Source of the DNA: Daedaleopsis sinensis
Taxonomy: Eukaryota > Basidiomycota > Agaricomycetes > Polyporales > Polyporaceae
Length of the DNA stretch: 64,000 nucleotides
Reading direction: 5' to 3'
Assembly (NCBI GenBank): GCA_033807695.1
Contig: CM066305.1
Span: 2,852,001 to 2,916,000, forward strand
The position numbers were made by a program, and so were the translations under genes. Positions 11,330-24,400 of the stretch are shown one piece after another. Under the pieces are notes generated by a model. That model saw nothing but the letters and a program-made list of their open reading frames with translations, searched no databases and was not told the DNA's origin. The stretch's first letter is position 1. Every line of letters starts with the position of its first letter.

Positions 11330-11670
11330 GGCTCGTTGTGTTACTTGTACCCTCTTGTCCTGAATGCGATCTATGTTGTTCACTCATTGTCATGGCTGCG
11401 AGTGCGTGCGGGAGGACCCTGGACAATGTTGGGTCGGAGCCTGAATGCGGAGAGTAGGCCGTGGAGGGTTGGCGCCGACACTGTTAGACAGCGCGAACAC
11501 ACTGAGCTAGTCTCAGCGAGCAACGAGAACACGGTGCTCGTTGTTGTGTCGCGATCTCAAGAGGTCTGTGCTTCCACAATGCTCGCCTCCCTCTTACAGC
11601 CATCCTTGTTCAGTCTTCGCTTAACTGTTTCTCTTTTCTATCTCTCTTCAGCTCTCGCTTTCCGCTAAAC
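11330..11670. other. Intergenic
   Basis: 3' flank of ESF2 and a pyrimidine-rich promoter before the Ars2 gene ('cttttctatctctcttcag' near 11633). No other feature seen. Confidence 0.4.
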
Positions 11671-14600
11671 ATGTCGTCTTGGAACTCTGCTTATCCTCCT
11701 CCTCCTCCACCGGCCCCTCCTCGTGGCCGCTCGCGTTCTCGCTCGCCCTACCGCGGGTCTTACCCGCCGAGGTCCTCGTACCCAGACGCGGCGTACCCCC
11801 AGGACCCGTACCGTGCTGATTGGGAGGCGTATGACCGGGACAGAGCATGGGCTTCGTACGAGAGGGAAAGGGCTGCCTACGAGTATTCGAGGCGGGGCAG
11901 AAGTCGTAGCCCACCCCCTCCTGACGAAGGTCAGTCGTCGGTGTCGTCTTTGTATGTGCAATGTCGTTGAGCTGTCGTGGCGTTGTAGTTGGGCGCAAGC
12001 GCCGTCGTTCATTGTCTCCTTGGGAGAGGGACCGGTACGAACCTCGGCCTCGCTACAACGATGATTATGGTACGCAGACGTCTATGCCGTCTCGCTATTT
12101 CGTGTGTTGATGATCTTGGCTTCAAGATGCTCATTCCCGGGGTTTCAATTACGACCGAGGACCATACCCACCAGCACCGTACAACTCGGGCAGAAGGGGA
12201 CCTCCTGACCCGCATACCTTCGACTATCCTGCGACCCTGAAACAGTACGCGGAATGGTTCCGCTACTACTATCCGCAACAAGCGATGGAGGAAGACAATG
12301 CCGACAAGGCGGCCGAGCAGGAAGCAGGTGACGGTAGCAAGCCCCGTAACGGTATCCGGAGTCGCTGGGAGAAGTATAAAAAAGAGTTTGCTGCTCAGCA
12401 GGTGCGCCGTCATACGTGTGGTGTCCGTGTGCCTCTTCCTGACCGTGTCCTATAGCTCCAACGCATGTTCGACCATCACCGGAAGTCCCCCTGGTTCGCG
12501 GAGAAGTACGACCCTGCTCCTGAGTTACAGGTCTTGCGCACGCGTGTTAGGAAGGGTGGCTGGAAGGGGAGGATGGATGCGTTCATCTTGGACCTCGAGT
12601 CTGGCAAGTTTGATCCAGACTTGAGCGAGCCTGTACCAGAGAGCACTTCGCCTACGAAGGAGAATGCCAATGGCGACTCCACAGCGACGAACGGTGCCGG
12701 CGGGGACCCCAATGCTGCCGAGGACGTCAAGCCCTCTGTTGCCAACGACGATGACATGCAATTCAACGTTGAGGCTGAGGAAGATGCCGGTGGTGACGAT
12801 GCGAATCGTGCTGCTTCAGATAAGAGCAAGCGTCCCGCAAATCGTGGGGAGGAGGTTGCTGTGCCTCCAGAAGGCAACCAAGTCATGATTCGCACTATCC
12901 CTCCCGACATTGGGCGTGCGAAGCTTGAAGATGTAAGCGTCTATACGCTTGTGTTGTAACACTTCTAACACCGGCCACAGTCAATCAGCAAGATCCCTGG
13001 CTTCATCTATCTTGCACTTGGCGATCCTTTACAGAAGCGCAACTACTATCGCGCGGGGTGGATCAAGTTCCGCGACGATGCAGACATGTCAAGCATCATG
13101 GGCGAGCTTTCCGACAAGAAGGTGAGTCGGTGGGAGACATACGAACAAGGACAGTGCTCAACGGGTGGACTCCAGATTGAAGGCTTTAAGCTACACGTGG
13201 CGCACATCACTAAACCTTTCGTCACGCGCGTCCGCCACACACCGGAGGTCGCGAGCAAGCCGGACCGTCTCGAGAAGGACCTCAAGAACGCGAAGAAGCT
13301 CGCTGCTATTCTCGAAGAGGAATACATGAACCTGCGCAAGTTCAAGGTGCCCGAGAAGCCGCAGAACGGAGACGCTCCCACTGATGGTCATGGCGAAACC
13401 GGGGCGCCCAACGAAGACTCTGCCATGCGAGACGCTACCGCTGAGGCGGAAGATGACCCGGAGCCTCGGGAGATGGGCAGCGAGGCGGTCGAGAGACACA
13501 TCGAGAAGGTCATGGCTGATCTGCAAGAACAGGGTGCGGTGGACACCAGCGATGAGAAAGCTCTGGAAGCGAAGAGGGTAGGTTGGTTATGTGGGTTGCC
13601 TTTTTCGCGCTAACATTTTTGGACTTCCGCAGACGGTGATAGCTTTGGATCTGTATCTGGCGTATCTCCGGGGCGCTTTCAACACGTGCTACTACTGCGC
13701 TGTTATAACAGACCATCTAGAGGAATTGCAGCGGAAGTGTATAAAGCACATAAGAAAGCCCATGACGAAGATGATGCTGCAAGAGGTGCAGGCTGCTGAG
13801 GCCCAGAAGGTTGATAAGGACGTAAAGGAAGAGGATGGCGGTGACGCTGCGAAGGAGAAGGACACGACCGCGAAAGAGAAGGCAGAGAATCGGGACTGGA
13901 AACGAAACGGTATGTACCTCGTTGATCCTGGCGAAGCTGCACCTAATTATGATCGTAGACGAGCGATGGCTTGAGTGGCTCGACTCGAAGGTCGCCTTGC
14001 TCATTGACCGTAACGGTGTCGATCCTCGTGACTACGGCGGGAAGAGCTACGAAGAGTAAGTTTGCTGCGTAATGCCTAAGCTTGTGTGGCATATTCTTAT
14101 GTGCTTTATAGGGAGCTGTCGAGAGCTTGCGAGGCCTACATCAAACAAGAGGATGAGGGTAAATTCCGATGCAAGACTTGCCAAAAGCTCTTCAAGGCGA
14201 CCTCCTTCGTCGAGAAGCACATCGCGAACAAGCATCCCGACCTCGTCAAACATCTGGAGGAGGTACGCTATGTCCATTACATTGTGTGAACATGTCTGAC
14301 AGTGTTGTGCAGATCCCATACTTCAACAACTTTGCGTTGGACCCTCATCGCATTCAACCTTTCACTCACCCTCCCCAGACCATGGGATCCAGCCAACCGC
14401 CTCCGCCACAGGCCTACGGTCTCCAGGCGTCCGCTTATCCTATGGACGTCGCACGTCCTCCTCCCGCATACCATCATTATCCTCCCCCAGGTGGTGGGTA
14501 CCCGCCGCATCCCGGTTTCTGGGATCCATACGCGTCGTATCCTCCATATGGCCCGTACCCTCCTCCCCCACCTCGTCGAGAGGACGGTCCAGCTGGTCGC

Positions 14601-14867
14601 CGGCTCAGCGACCGCATCAGCGGGATCGCTCTCGACCAGCCTCTCGACACGCTTCCCGTTCCAGCCTCTGCGGGACTGCCTGCGAAGCCCGCGGTGTCCC
14701 TGGAGTCGGCATCGGTTCCACGGCGCGGTCGCGGCGGTGGACCCAACGGACCTCCCGCTCTGCCACCGCCCGATGCGAAGGAGGATCCCAGGGCGCAGGC
14801 TGGCAAGAAGGTCAGCTATGTGGACGTGGACCGGGTGGCCGAGGGCGACGTGGAACTGACTTACTAG
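11671..14867 (+). CDS. Ars2/SERRATE-type RNA processing factor (S. pombe Pir2-like)
   Basis: Ten exons (11671-11929, 11989-12069, 12127-12401, 12456-12932, 12981-13121, 13176-13577, 13633-13909, 13959-14055, 14112-14262, 14313-14867) keep one frame and give about 904 residues. Order: an Arg/Ser/Pro-rich N terminus, the SERRATE N-terminal fold ('MFDHHRKSPWFAEKYDP'), an RRM-like segment ('MIRTIPPDIGRAKLE'), an acidic middle, a C2H2 zinc finger (C-x2-C in 'FRCKTCQKLFK', then 'FVEKHIANKH') and the diagnostic 'IPYFNNFALDPHR', then a Pro/Tyr/Gly-rich tail. Known Ars2 links the nuclear cap-binding complex to RNA decay, 3' processing and small-RNA or heterochromatin pathways. Intron 13122-13175 is 54 nt, in frame and stop-free, so its retention would add 18 residues. 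Confidence 0.93.
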
Positions 14868-15186
14868 GTAGCTTTTTGTAATACTCGCGCATGGGTGTAT
14901 GTATGTCTGCTGCTGGTTGTGTTATCGGCTTCCGTCCTGCCCCCTCGTGTTCTCTTCCGCACAGCTTAATGGACGCAGTGCCTAGCCCTCTGCTCATATC
15001 TATATGGATTGACCGCGTGTCCTCCTCGCCCTTCTGCACCCGGGGACGCCATTTCCGTGTCCTTAAACGCGTGGGTTGCGACGATCTGGACGGTTGAATA
15101 GCGTTCCCTGCAGGCAGTATATACATAGAGCGGGCGAGAGGCGTGCGCGAGAGGCTCTGAGTCTCGACGTCGACCTTCCCTCCGCG
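14868..15186. other. Intergenic, promoter of the SSK1 gene
   Basis: No gene recognised. The 'cagtatatacatag' near 15115 is a possible weak TATA-like site. Confidence 0.4.
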
Positions 15187-18100
15187 ATGCGAGTGTTTGT
15201 TCCTGGCGGAAAGAGAAACGGTGCGGCGCGCGCAGTGGGCCGAGCGGCTCGGAGGAGTGCATCGCCACCGAGGGATATTGTTGTGAGCTGTTTGGGACGG
15301 GCCCTCGTACACCTCCGCACGGTCACGGCCTCTGATCGCTGCACTCTCTGCCGCCAGGTCTCCGTCCGTATCCTGCGGCCTCGACGCCAGCAGTCTCTCC
15401 TGCGCCCTCCCCGCCCTCTTCGTCCCCGTCCCGACCGTCCCCGGCGCTCTCAGGCGGCCCTTTCTCTTGTTCTTCTCAGGAGCTTGCTGGACAGGTCCCC
15501 TTCCTCCCTGTACTCAATGTCCGGAGCAAGGTTGCCCTCCGTCCGTCTTCCAGCAATCGTCGCGGGCCAGGCGGGAGACGAGGAGGGCGCTGAGTCCGTC
15601 GTTGTCGAGCTCCCTCCGTCCAGCAGGTTCGGGATCGCGTGGCCCGCAGAGCCTCCGCCACTTATCTCGGCTCACGCGGAGCGTCCTGCGGCTGTCACCC
15701 TCAGCTCATCCGAAGAAACCGACACCGAGGAGGAGGAGCATGGCGCACAGGCGACGCGCCCCGAGCGCGCGCAGGAGTGCGACGAGTCCGAGTTTGTCAC
15801 CCCGACCAACCACTTGCACTCCGACCGGGATCCAATGGAGCAGGTAGGACATCCCCCCTCTGTGCCTCGAATCTCCAGAGCGTTCTCCATGCCCCTGCCC
15901 TCCCAACTCGGGCCTTTCCAAAACCCCCGGAGGGTTTCCTCCGACGCTTCTTCCATGGCTGGACCCTCCGAGGAGCCCGTGCACCTCCAAGAGCTCTCGC
16001 TCGAGCTAGCAGACTCCGTGCAGATGGTCATCCAGATACTGTTGCAGCTGTCGCCCCCGCAGGTGCTCGATCCGGCAAAGGAGCAGTTCTCCGCGTGCTC
16101 GCTCTCCATCCCCACGCCCTCGGTCTCGGCCATGTTCACCTCTATGAAGAACCTGAACTACATGTCCGCGAACATGGCGACATTCAGCTGTGACGCCCCT
16201 GTGCTCGCTTCTTCAGCCGTCCCTGTGCGGTCTAAGCCCGAGTCAGGCACGAACACGTACGTTGACTTTGACGTCGGTGAGATGCTGCAGAGCGTCGGAG
16301 ACGTCTTGAGTGGGGTCGCAGCACATGCAGGGGTGGACCTAGTCTTGTTCCACGACGACCTTGGCATGCGACACGTTGCTGTGAAGGGTGACGAGAGTGG
16401 CCTATCGTATACCCTATCGCATGTCAGTGACTTCCATACTTGACCTAGTCGGGCGACGTGCTAACCCCGTCCAGATTATCCGCCAAATCATCAGCGTGGC
16501 CAAGCAAGGAGATAGCATCGAAATCGGCCTCTTCATTGAGAGCGCGAAACACCCGCGACGCACGCCGTCTCCAGGTTCCATGCCGAGGTCTGGCTCTCCT
16601 ACCTTTGACGCGGAAGAGCCCCTCCGGTGTAGTTTCCACATCGCGCACAGGTTTGGCATGCAGGAGGCACTCAGCGTCGCCTCGCCTGTGGTTGATTCCG
16701 AGAGCGGGGAGCCGGTGGGAAGCCCTGACTCGTCCCCTTCCACTCCTAGTCGCAACCGCCCATCATTCAACTCGCTGATCCTACGCCGCCTGTTGCAGCA
16801 TGTCGGCGCTCACCTGAATCCCGATGCAGGTTCCAAAGGCGCGTTTGTCGGGCGCAGCTGCGTTCTCTCGACTATCCTTGATCGTGGAGCACCTTCTGTC
16901 GTGGACCCAACGGTGGAACTCTCTCCTGAGCAAGCTAGCTACCTCGGGTGTTCTTCTCCTGAGCTACGCATAGCACACGAACCCACCCTCGACCACTTGA
17001 CGCAATTCGCGGAGTCCCTCCGAGGACGAAAAGTGACGCTCATCGCTCATTCCAAGGGTTCGTTTGCGCAACATCTGACGAGCTACCTGACGGCCTGGGC
17101 GATGGACGTGAGCCATGTCTCGACAGAACCTGACTCGGAAGGCGCCGCAGAGTCGAACGAGCAGAACATCGACAGCAAATCGCCGTCTCCGAGGAATGGC
17201 GCACTTCCGGCAGTTGGTCCCGAGCCGGTACCTGCTCCTGCTCCCCCACCGGGTACGCCAAGTGTTGCAGAGCCCTTGATCCTCATCGACGACGACGTGC
17301 CTGCGCTCCGTGCAACGTTACAGAAGATTCGTGCGGAACAAGCATATCCTCTGAACCTGCATAGCCGTAAGCGCCCCTCGTTGGCGAGTAACCACAGACC
17401 GCGGTCGTCCCCGCAGGTCGCTCGCGTGATGGGTCTCACTCCTCAGGCTGTTCAGGTCACGCAGCAGGTCGTCATCATTCACTACACTTCGCTGGCCAAT
17501 TTCAAGTTGGTGAAAGACGCGGTGCAGTCGATGATCGCTTCCGGCAACTCCTGGACACGCTTGCCAGAGGTCATCGTGGTCCCGAAACCGGCTGGCCCTC
17601 GCCGGATTCTGACTGCGCTGCATACGGCCGTTACCAAGCCCATCGTGGACCCCTTCTTCGCGCCGATCGCCACCTCCCCCATTAGCCCGAGCTTCCACCA
17701 GATGTCTCCGATCTTTTCCACCCCTGGCTCGCAGCGGTCACCCGGCGGTCGGTCTACGAACAACTTGCGGCCCACAAAGTCGCCGAAGGACGGTGCGGAT
17801 TCCGCGAGCGTCGCGCCGTCCTCTCCTCTGGGCATGACGGACAACATGGAGTATTTCTCGGACTACGCGAGCAAGCTGGGGACGTCCCCGTCCTCGGGCC
17901 TCGTCATCCAGAGCCCCGACGGCCAGCCTGCCGGCATATTCTTCCACCCAAAGCCCTCCAAGGGCAAAGGCAGCCCCAACACGGAGCGGGGGCCGATGTA
18001 CGGCGGCGCTGACCAGCCGGTCGGGCGTCCGCGAGGCACGTCGTATCACCGAACCTCAGACGAGAGAAGAAGCCTGGACTCCATCCGCACCGACGGCCTT

Positions 18101-19650
18101 CGTCACAGCCCTCGCACGGCGCACGCGCAGGAGGCCGTGCCTACAGGAGCAGTGTCACCTCTACTGCTCTCAAGAGGCAAGCGGCAGTCCTCCATTTCCG
18201 AGTCTGTGGCCGACGAGCAGGAGAGCGCGCTTCCGCCGCCGCCGGTCGACCCGGCTCCGTCGACCGAGCGGCCCAAAATCGACAGGCGGGCCAGCCAGGA
18301 CCCGCGCCATAGCCCGCCGTTGTCCCCGCAGACGCGGACGCCCACTGGATCCGCCGCTACGCGTCGGCCTCCCAAACGGCCGCCGAATGAGACGGCGTCG
18401 TCGGCCCCTGCGGGGATGTCGAAGAAGGGTACGCGCGGCGGGGAGACGAACATCGTGCCGCCCATCAGCGTGCTCATCGTGGACGGTTCGTGCCGCTCGC
18501 GTCCACAGCTGTTGGTCTAAGCTCACCCGTGGGTTTCTAGATAACCCCATCAACCAGACTATACTGTCCACGTTCATGAAGAAGAAAAAGATAAAGTACG
18601 ACGTCGCGAAGAACGGAGAAGAGGCGGTGCAGAAGTGGCGATCGGGCGGGTTCCACCTCATCCTCGTGAGTCTGTTGGCGGTTGTTGGCGGGTGCGCGGA
18701 GCTGATGACTCGCCCGCAGATGGACATCCAGATGCCGGTCATGGACGGGATACAGGCCACGAAGGAGATCCGGAGATTGGAGAAAACGAACGGCGTGGGA
18801 GGGTTCCCATCGACGCCCCAGTCAGAAGGGCAGCAGACGCCGTCTGAAGCGTCCGCGAGCTCGGACACACGCACCACGGCGTCGACGCCCTCGTACCGGT
18901 CGTCGTCGGTGATCATCGTCGCGCTGACGGCGTCGTCGCTGCAGAGCGACCGTGTCGCGGCGCTCGCGGCGGGCTGCAACGACTTCCTGACGAAGCCGGT
19001 GTCGCTGCACTGGCTGAACAACAAGATCATCGAGTGGGGGTCGATCAAGGCGCTGCAGATGTGGGCAGACATCCGCCCGGACGTGGTGAGGAGCATCACG
19101 ACGGGGCAGGTCGCGCAGGCGCGCGACGTCGCGCGCAAGCTGCACGTGCCGGAGGGGCGGTCCACGCCCGTCGCGGCGCGGAGTCGGTCCTCGTCGCAGA
19201 CCCGGAAGATGGCGCGGAGTCTGGACGCCGCGATGGCTGCTGCCGCGACGCTCTCCAAGGCCGCCGCGCCGGGCCCCCCGCCGGACGCCGCGCCGGGGGG
19301 ATCGACGCCGACGCACATCGATGGCCGTGCGCACCCGGGGTCGATAACAATCGCGAGCCCTTCCGCCGATGGCCAGCACACCCGTACGTCGTCGTTGTGT
19401 CATTCCCGCCGCTAACCGCTGATCGCACGCTCCAGCCCACGCCCCGGCCTCGGCAGAAGAGCAGCCTTCGCCGGCAGCGTCAGCTGACCCGCCGCCTGGG
19501 AAGGGCCTGGGCATCACGCTCGATGGCGGTGGGACCCTCGCGGCCGTCGACGTCCCTGGCGTCGACGACTCGGAGCACCCGCCGCCCGCGCCCGCGCCCG
19601 CGCACGACGAGGGGGGCCCGCCGCTGCCGCTGCCGCGCGATCCGCAATGA
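15187..19650 (+). CDS. SSK1: Ssk1-type response regulator of the HOG stress pathway
   Basis: The main frame runs to 16422 and then through exons 16475-18485, 18541-18665, 18720-19383 and 19436-19650. The receiver domain is built from three exons: 'PPISVLIVD' + 'DNPINQTILSTF' + 'MDIQMPVMDG' + 'IIVALTASS' + 'DFLTKPVS'. It shows the acidic pair, the phospho-acceptor Asp of MDIQMP, the Thr/Ala switch and the conserved Lys. A large N-terminal region with 'MKNLNYMSANMATFSCD' and 'VGEMLQSVGDVLSG' is followed by disordered Ser/Pro-rich sequence. Known Ssk1 receives phosphate from the Ypd1 phosphotransfer protein; the unphosphorylated form activates the Ssk2-type MAPKKK and Hog1. The start is unsure: 15187 is the best ATG in the open frame, but 15280-15640 may contain introns with coding in another frame. 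Long minus-strand frames inside are shadows. Confidence 0.9.
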
Positions 19651-21422
19651 CGGTGCGGGGCGACCTTTGGGCTGTTTGCATGGTTTGCACTCCCATTCGT
19701 GATACCTTTCCTCCCGAGGGTCGCCGGGTATATTCGCAAATTCTTCTGAACGCTGCCTTCGCCTCGCATATGGACTGGACGGTGGCGGGTGCGTGTCGTG
19801 TCTGTGTCTGTGTCTATGTCTGTGTTTTCCTCTCTGTCGGCTTCCGGGCGGTCTTGTCTTACTATGGGTTTTCGTTGGGGTTTTCGTGGGCGACGCGTTG
19901 CCGCGGTCGTGTTTGCGTTTTAGGGCATCATCCGTCTCCTCTTGGTCTGCACTCTCCTCGATACCTCGCAATTCATTATGCATTCTGTATTCGGCAATAC
20001 TCCCGTCTTGCGTACATGTCTCCCTCCCTGCCCCGCCCACCTTACGATTGCATATAACACGAACCTGCTATGCCTCTCGGCTGCCTCCACTCTCCCCCTC
20101 CCCTCCCTTCCCCCTTCCCGCATCCAATATTGCCCCAGATATTCGTGACGCTGCTCAAGATGTGCTGTATCATACGGAGTCGCTTACTAGCATATTCACG
20201 CTTACTAGACACATATATCCATACACGACGGTATATCGCTATTCGTTTTCGATCGGCCTCGCCACGTACTCTAGCTCTAGCAGGGTCTCGATGTACAATC
20301 ACGTCTGTTCCCGGCGGTGCCTCGCAAACACGAAAGTTTGGCACCCTTCTTCTTCTGCTTCTGTTCGTGTAGCAAACAAGCTCGGGCCTCGCAGGCCGCG
20401 GACGTGGGATGGAGCGGCGGGACGATGGGACTGAGAGCCTGCAGCTGAGCACAGTGGCGGGTGACCGCGCTCTGAGTCTAAGGGAGCCTCCGTGGCTGCA
20501 GCGCCGCGCGGGAAGGCTGAGTGGCAGCGGAGATCAGGAGATGCGGCTGAGTCAGGGCGCATGACACGCGAAGGCGGGGGGCATGGCTCGCGGGAATCGA
20601 AGCGTGGGGTGCCGTCGGCCGAACGGCAGTCGCGTGGTTATCGCGGCGGGCGTGGGCGCCGAGATCGCATCGTCCTGCCTATCGCGGAAGCAGGCCGTGA
20701 TGGATGATGGGTGATGGGATGGGTGCAGCCCCCTCGAGCTGCTCCCCGGAGAGTCAGCGGCCACGGCGCGCGCGCCCAGCGAGAATACAAGAACGGCGGT
20801 TCGAGGACGTCGGTGTGGGAGCCCCCTCCGCCCTTCGCGGGATGATGGCGCACCGATTGGCTGCGTGTCACGCGCGCGGGTGGGCACGCGCGCGCGAAGC
20901 CTGGCAGTGGGGGGTGCGGGTGAGCCGCGAGGCGATAGACGCGGCCCTGAGAGCGATTGAATGTGCGCGTGCAGGCCCGGCGCCGATGCGAGAACGAGGC
21001 CGGCTTCGAGGGCGCTCGCGGGGACGCTGCGGGGAGGCGCGGGGGCGGGGGCCGTCGGGGGTAGGGGGGCGGGGGGCGGGGGCCTCGACGTTCGCGGATG
21101 CAAGTGGGCGACGGGCGGGGGGTCCGAGCTCGGGCACCGTCGAGGTTCGCGGAGGGAAACGCAGGGGGCTGGGTGGGCGGCCGCGGGCTGGGATTGTCGG
21201 AGATCGAATCTGATCAGAACGAGCTACCGCCCGGGTGGCGAGGGGACTGCTATTTCGGGCATGTCCATGGGCGGAGTCCGTGTCGGAAGCGGCTGATGTG
21301 CTCGTCCATGTCCTCAACTCTGCTCTCTTTCTCGTCCGTCACGCATCTCCTCTCCGTCCTCGACTCCCCGCGCCCTCTCCCGTCCTCCGCCCCGCCCCTG
21401 CGCGGCCCACATCCCCCACGCC
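19651..21422. other. 1.8-kb intergenic region, GC-rich
   Basis: 3' flank of SSK1 up to about 20.4 kb, then a purine- and G-rich stretch from about 20450 to 21220 leading to the JmjC gene. Many frames are open by base composition only. No recognisable gene, repeat or tRNA. Confidence 0.45.
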
Positions 21423-24400
21423 ATGAACCACATCCACGACAGCGGCGTCCAGAACAAGCGCACCTCCATCAACGAGCTCCTCAATCCCGTCGGCGCGACC
21501 GCTTCCTCCTCCCTCGAGCCCGCCTACGCCTCCCAGCAGCTCCCGAGCCTCTCAGCTGCCCTCCACCCATATCCGCACCACCATGCGCAGCCCCCCGCGC
21601 CATATCCGCAACAGCCTCCGTCCCAGATGAGTAACGGGGCCCAATATAGCCTCCGCGCCGCCAGCTGGGAGGCGCAGAAAGAAGAGCGACGATCCGAGCC
21701 CGAGAACGGCTCCTGTCGCTACCCGCCCTCCTCCTCCGCCCCGCCCCACCCAGTCTATGCTGATCCCTACCCAAGACATGTCAGACCAGGCGACGAAGCG
21801 CCGCCCCATTACAGCATGGGTGCGGCCCAATCATGGTCGTCTTCTCACGAACCACCAAACGCGTCCTATGGTGCCCAGCTCATGTCGCCCGTGTACCCGG
21901 ATGAGCGTGCAGGTATGTTCTTTTCGCTCTGCGACATCCCGGATCACCACGCCGACCCGTTTGTCCTCCAGCCGCCTCTGGGGAGGGCGGTCCCAGAAGT
22001 GAGTATCTCCCTGGCTTCCTCTCCTACCCCGGTCAAATCATCGCTGCCATGCCAGGCCACCCCCCACCGTCGCATCCACCGTATCAGCAGGACGTGGGGG
22101 GCCACCCGCCGCCCCCGCCCCAGGCTCAGTACCAGTACTTCCAGTATGCGGCTTACCCGCATCCACCACCACGTAAGTGTTTGATGCCTTGCGCCTTCCC
22201 GCGCGCGACGCGTGCTCATGAATGCTCTCATCGCCTATACAGCGCGCGGCGCACCCACCCAGCCGATGGGGCTACCTCCGCCGGGCCCCGTACCGCCACC
22301 GGGCTATTATACTGGTCCGCCGGTCGGATACATCGTAGCCCCGCCCATGGTGCAGCAGAAGCGGATGTCTGAGCAAGTCGAAGAAGACCAGGGTGCGCCG
22401 AAGGCGAAGAAGGCGAGGGCGACAAAGGCGAAAACGGCGGATTCCTCTGGTCAGTCCATCCGTCCCTCGTGATCGCTCACTCGGTGTGAACGTTCCACGC
22501 AGGACCGTCCCGGCGAGGTCAGAATCAGAAGAAGCGCGACACCGCGCAATCCGGGAACGCAAACGGTATGTGTGGACTCCGCTTGGCGGGCCCATGAGGC
22601 GGCCCATACTTCTCACTGCAAGCGGCGACCGTTACTCACATGTTCTTTGATTAAGGCAAGGACAAGGCTTCTGGCGCAGGGGGTAAATACGTCTCTTTAC
22701 GTCTTATCGCGCCTCGCTCATGTCATAGCAGCCTCCATGGCTGCCATGCCGTTCATCGTCCCTGGTGAGGACGCGAACAATCCGGATGGTAACTCTCTGC
22801 AGCCCGAGCTCCAGTTCGCTCGCTGTATGTCGAATCGGTATCGGTCAGAGGAGTTCCCGCGTTGCGTGTCATGTACGCGTCGGTGGGCTGGGGATACTTG
22901 CAGGTTTCAAGGGATCCGCTTCTTTTTGAAGAACCAGAGCAGAGACATCGTGGGGATCAGCTTTGTGGATGGCCAGAAGCCGGACGCGCCCACCATGAAC
23001 TTTCCCAACAAGTGGAACATCAGCCTGGAGCTGGAACACATCCAGCGTGTCAAGGTTGGTCGCCTGGTGAGAGCGCGTCGTTGTTTTAATATTCATGTTG
23101 TTCTTTCTCGCAGCGGACGGTAGCCGAGGCGCTCCTCCCGATTCTCAAGCAGGAGATGCAGCACCTCAGTCTGCCTGAGATCATCCGCCGTCCGCGCGAG
23201 AGCGAGGTTCGCGCGACTTGTGGTGAGCACCAGACAATGAATGCCCCACGACGTCATGGTTTTCTCACGACCTCCCGCAGACACCTGCATGACCTCCATC
23301 TTCTCGAGCAGCTGGATGTGTCGCCTCTGCGGGCGTGAAGCGTGCGCGGAGTGCTTCGAGCAGGTCAAGGAGCTAACCACTGACAGGGTCGGTGCGCCCG
23401 AGGCCGAGATTGCCGCCCTGCAGGCGCGTCGGGAGAAGCACGCGCACATCAACCCGTTCTTCCTGTCGTGCACCCGGCGGAACGAGCACCAGGCGAAGGA
23501 CTTCTCGCCGATGTCGCGCTTCTGCAAGGCGGAGCTCGCGCAGGCCCTCGAGGAGATGGAGGCGCTCCTCAAGCAGCCCAGCAGCAACGCGTCCAGGGAC
23601 GAGGAGTACTCGCCCAGGATCAAATCGTCGCCCAAACCCCCCCGGGACCTGTGGGGCAGCACGAGCCCGGGCCCGTCGTCCACCACGTCAGGCGCGGGAG
23701 TCATCAAGTCCGCGGGGATCCCCCCCGATCCCTCCTCGTTCGCCAGCGCCGCGGCGTCATCGGCCCCCACCTCGGCCGCGGGCGCCCAGATCCCGTCGCA
23801 CGAGACGGTCTCGTTCCCGGACGCGGACCTGACGGACGAGAAGTTCAGGCGGGTGTGGGAGAAGGGCGTGCCGCTCGTCGTGAGCGGGCTCTTGTCGAAG
23901 TTCCACCTGCAGTGGACGCCCGAGTACTTCAGCTCCAAGTACGGCACGCAGAGCTGCCTGATCCTCGAGTGCCAGAACGAGCAGAACAAGCGCGTCACGG
24001 TCGCGGAGTTCTTCGCGCTCTTCGGCAAGTACGAGGGCCGGCGCGACTGCTGGAAGCTGAAGGTGCGCGGCGGGGGTGGTTGCTCCTCTGGCGTCGGCGC
24101 GCCGCTAATGCGTTGGTTTTTTTTTCTGCAGGACTGGCCGCCCTCGACGGACTTCAAAACCGCGTTTCCGGAGCTCTTCGACGACTTCAGCCGTGTGACC
24201 CCCGTGCCCAACTACGTGCGGCGAGACGGCGTGCTCAACATCGCCTCGCATTTCCCCAGCAACGCGATCGCGCCTGACCTCGGTATGCGTCGCACAGCTT
24301 GCGAGACATTTTTCATCTGCTAACGCCCCTCCAGGCCCCAAAATGTACAACGCGATGGCGTCGTTCGAGTCGCAGGGGAGCAAGGGCTCGACGCGGCTGC

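Noticed and set aside
18170..19381. 403-residue minus-strand frame
   Set aside because: It lies antisense to SSK1 receiver and tail exons and shows no domain; GC-rich codons open the opposite strand.
21913..22055. 27-nt microexon in the JmjC gene
   Set aside because: It fits the phase, but splicing directly from 21912 to 22056 also works and no conserved motif decides between them; left as an option only.
23093..24211. 372-residue minus-strand frame
   Set aside because: Antisense shadow of the JmjC gene, whose plus-strand exons carry clear motifs.
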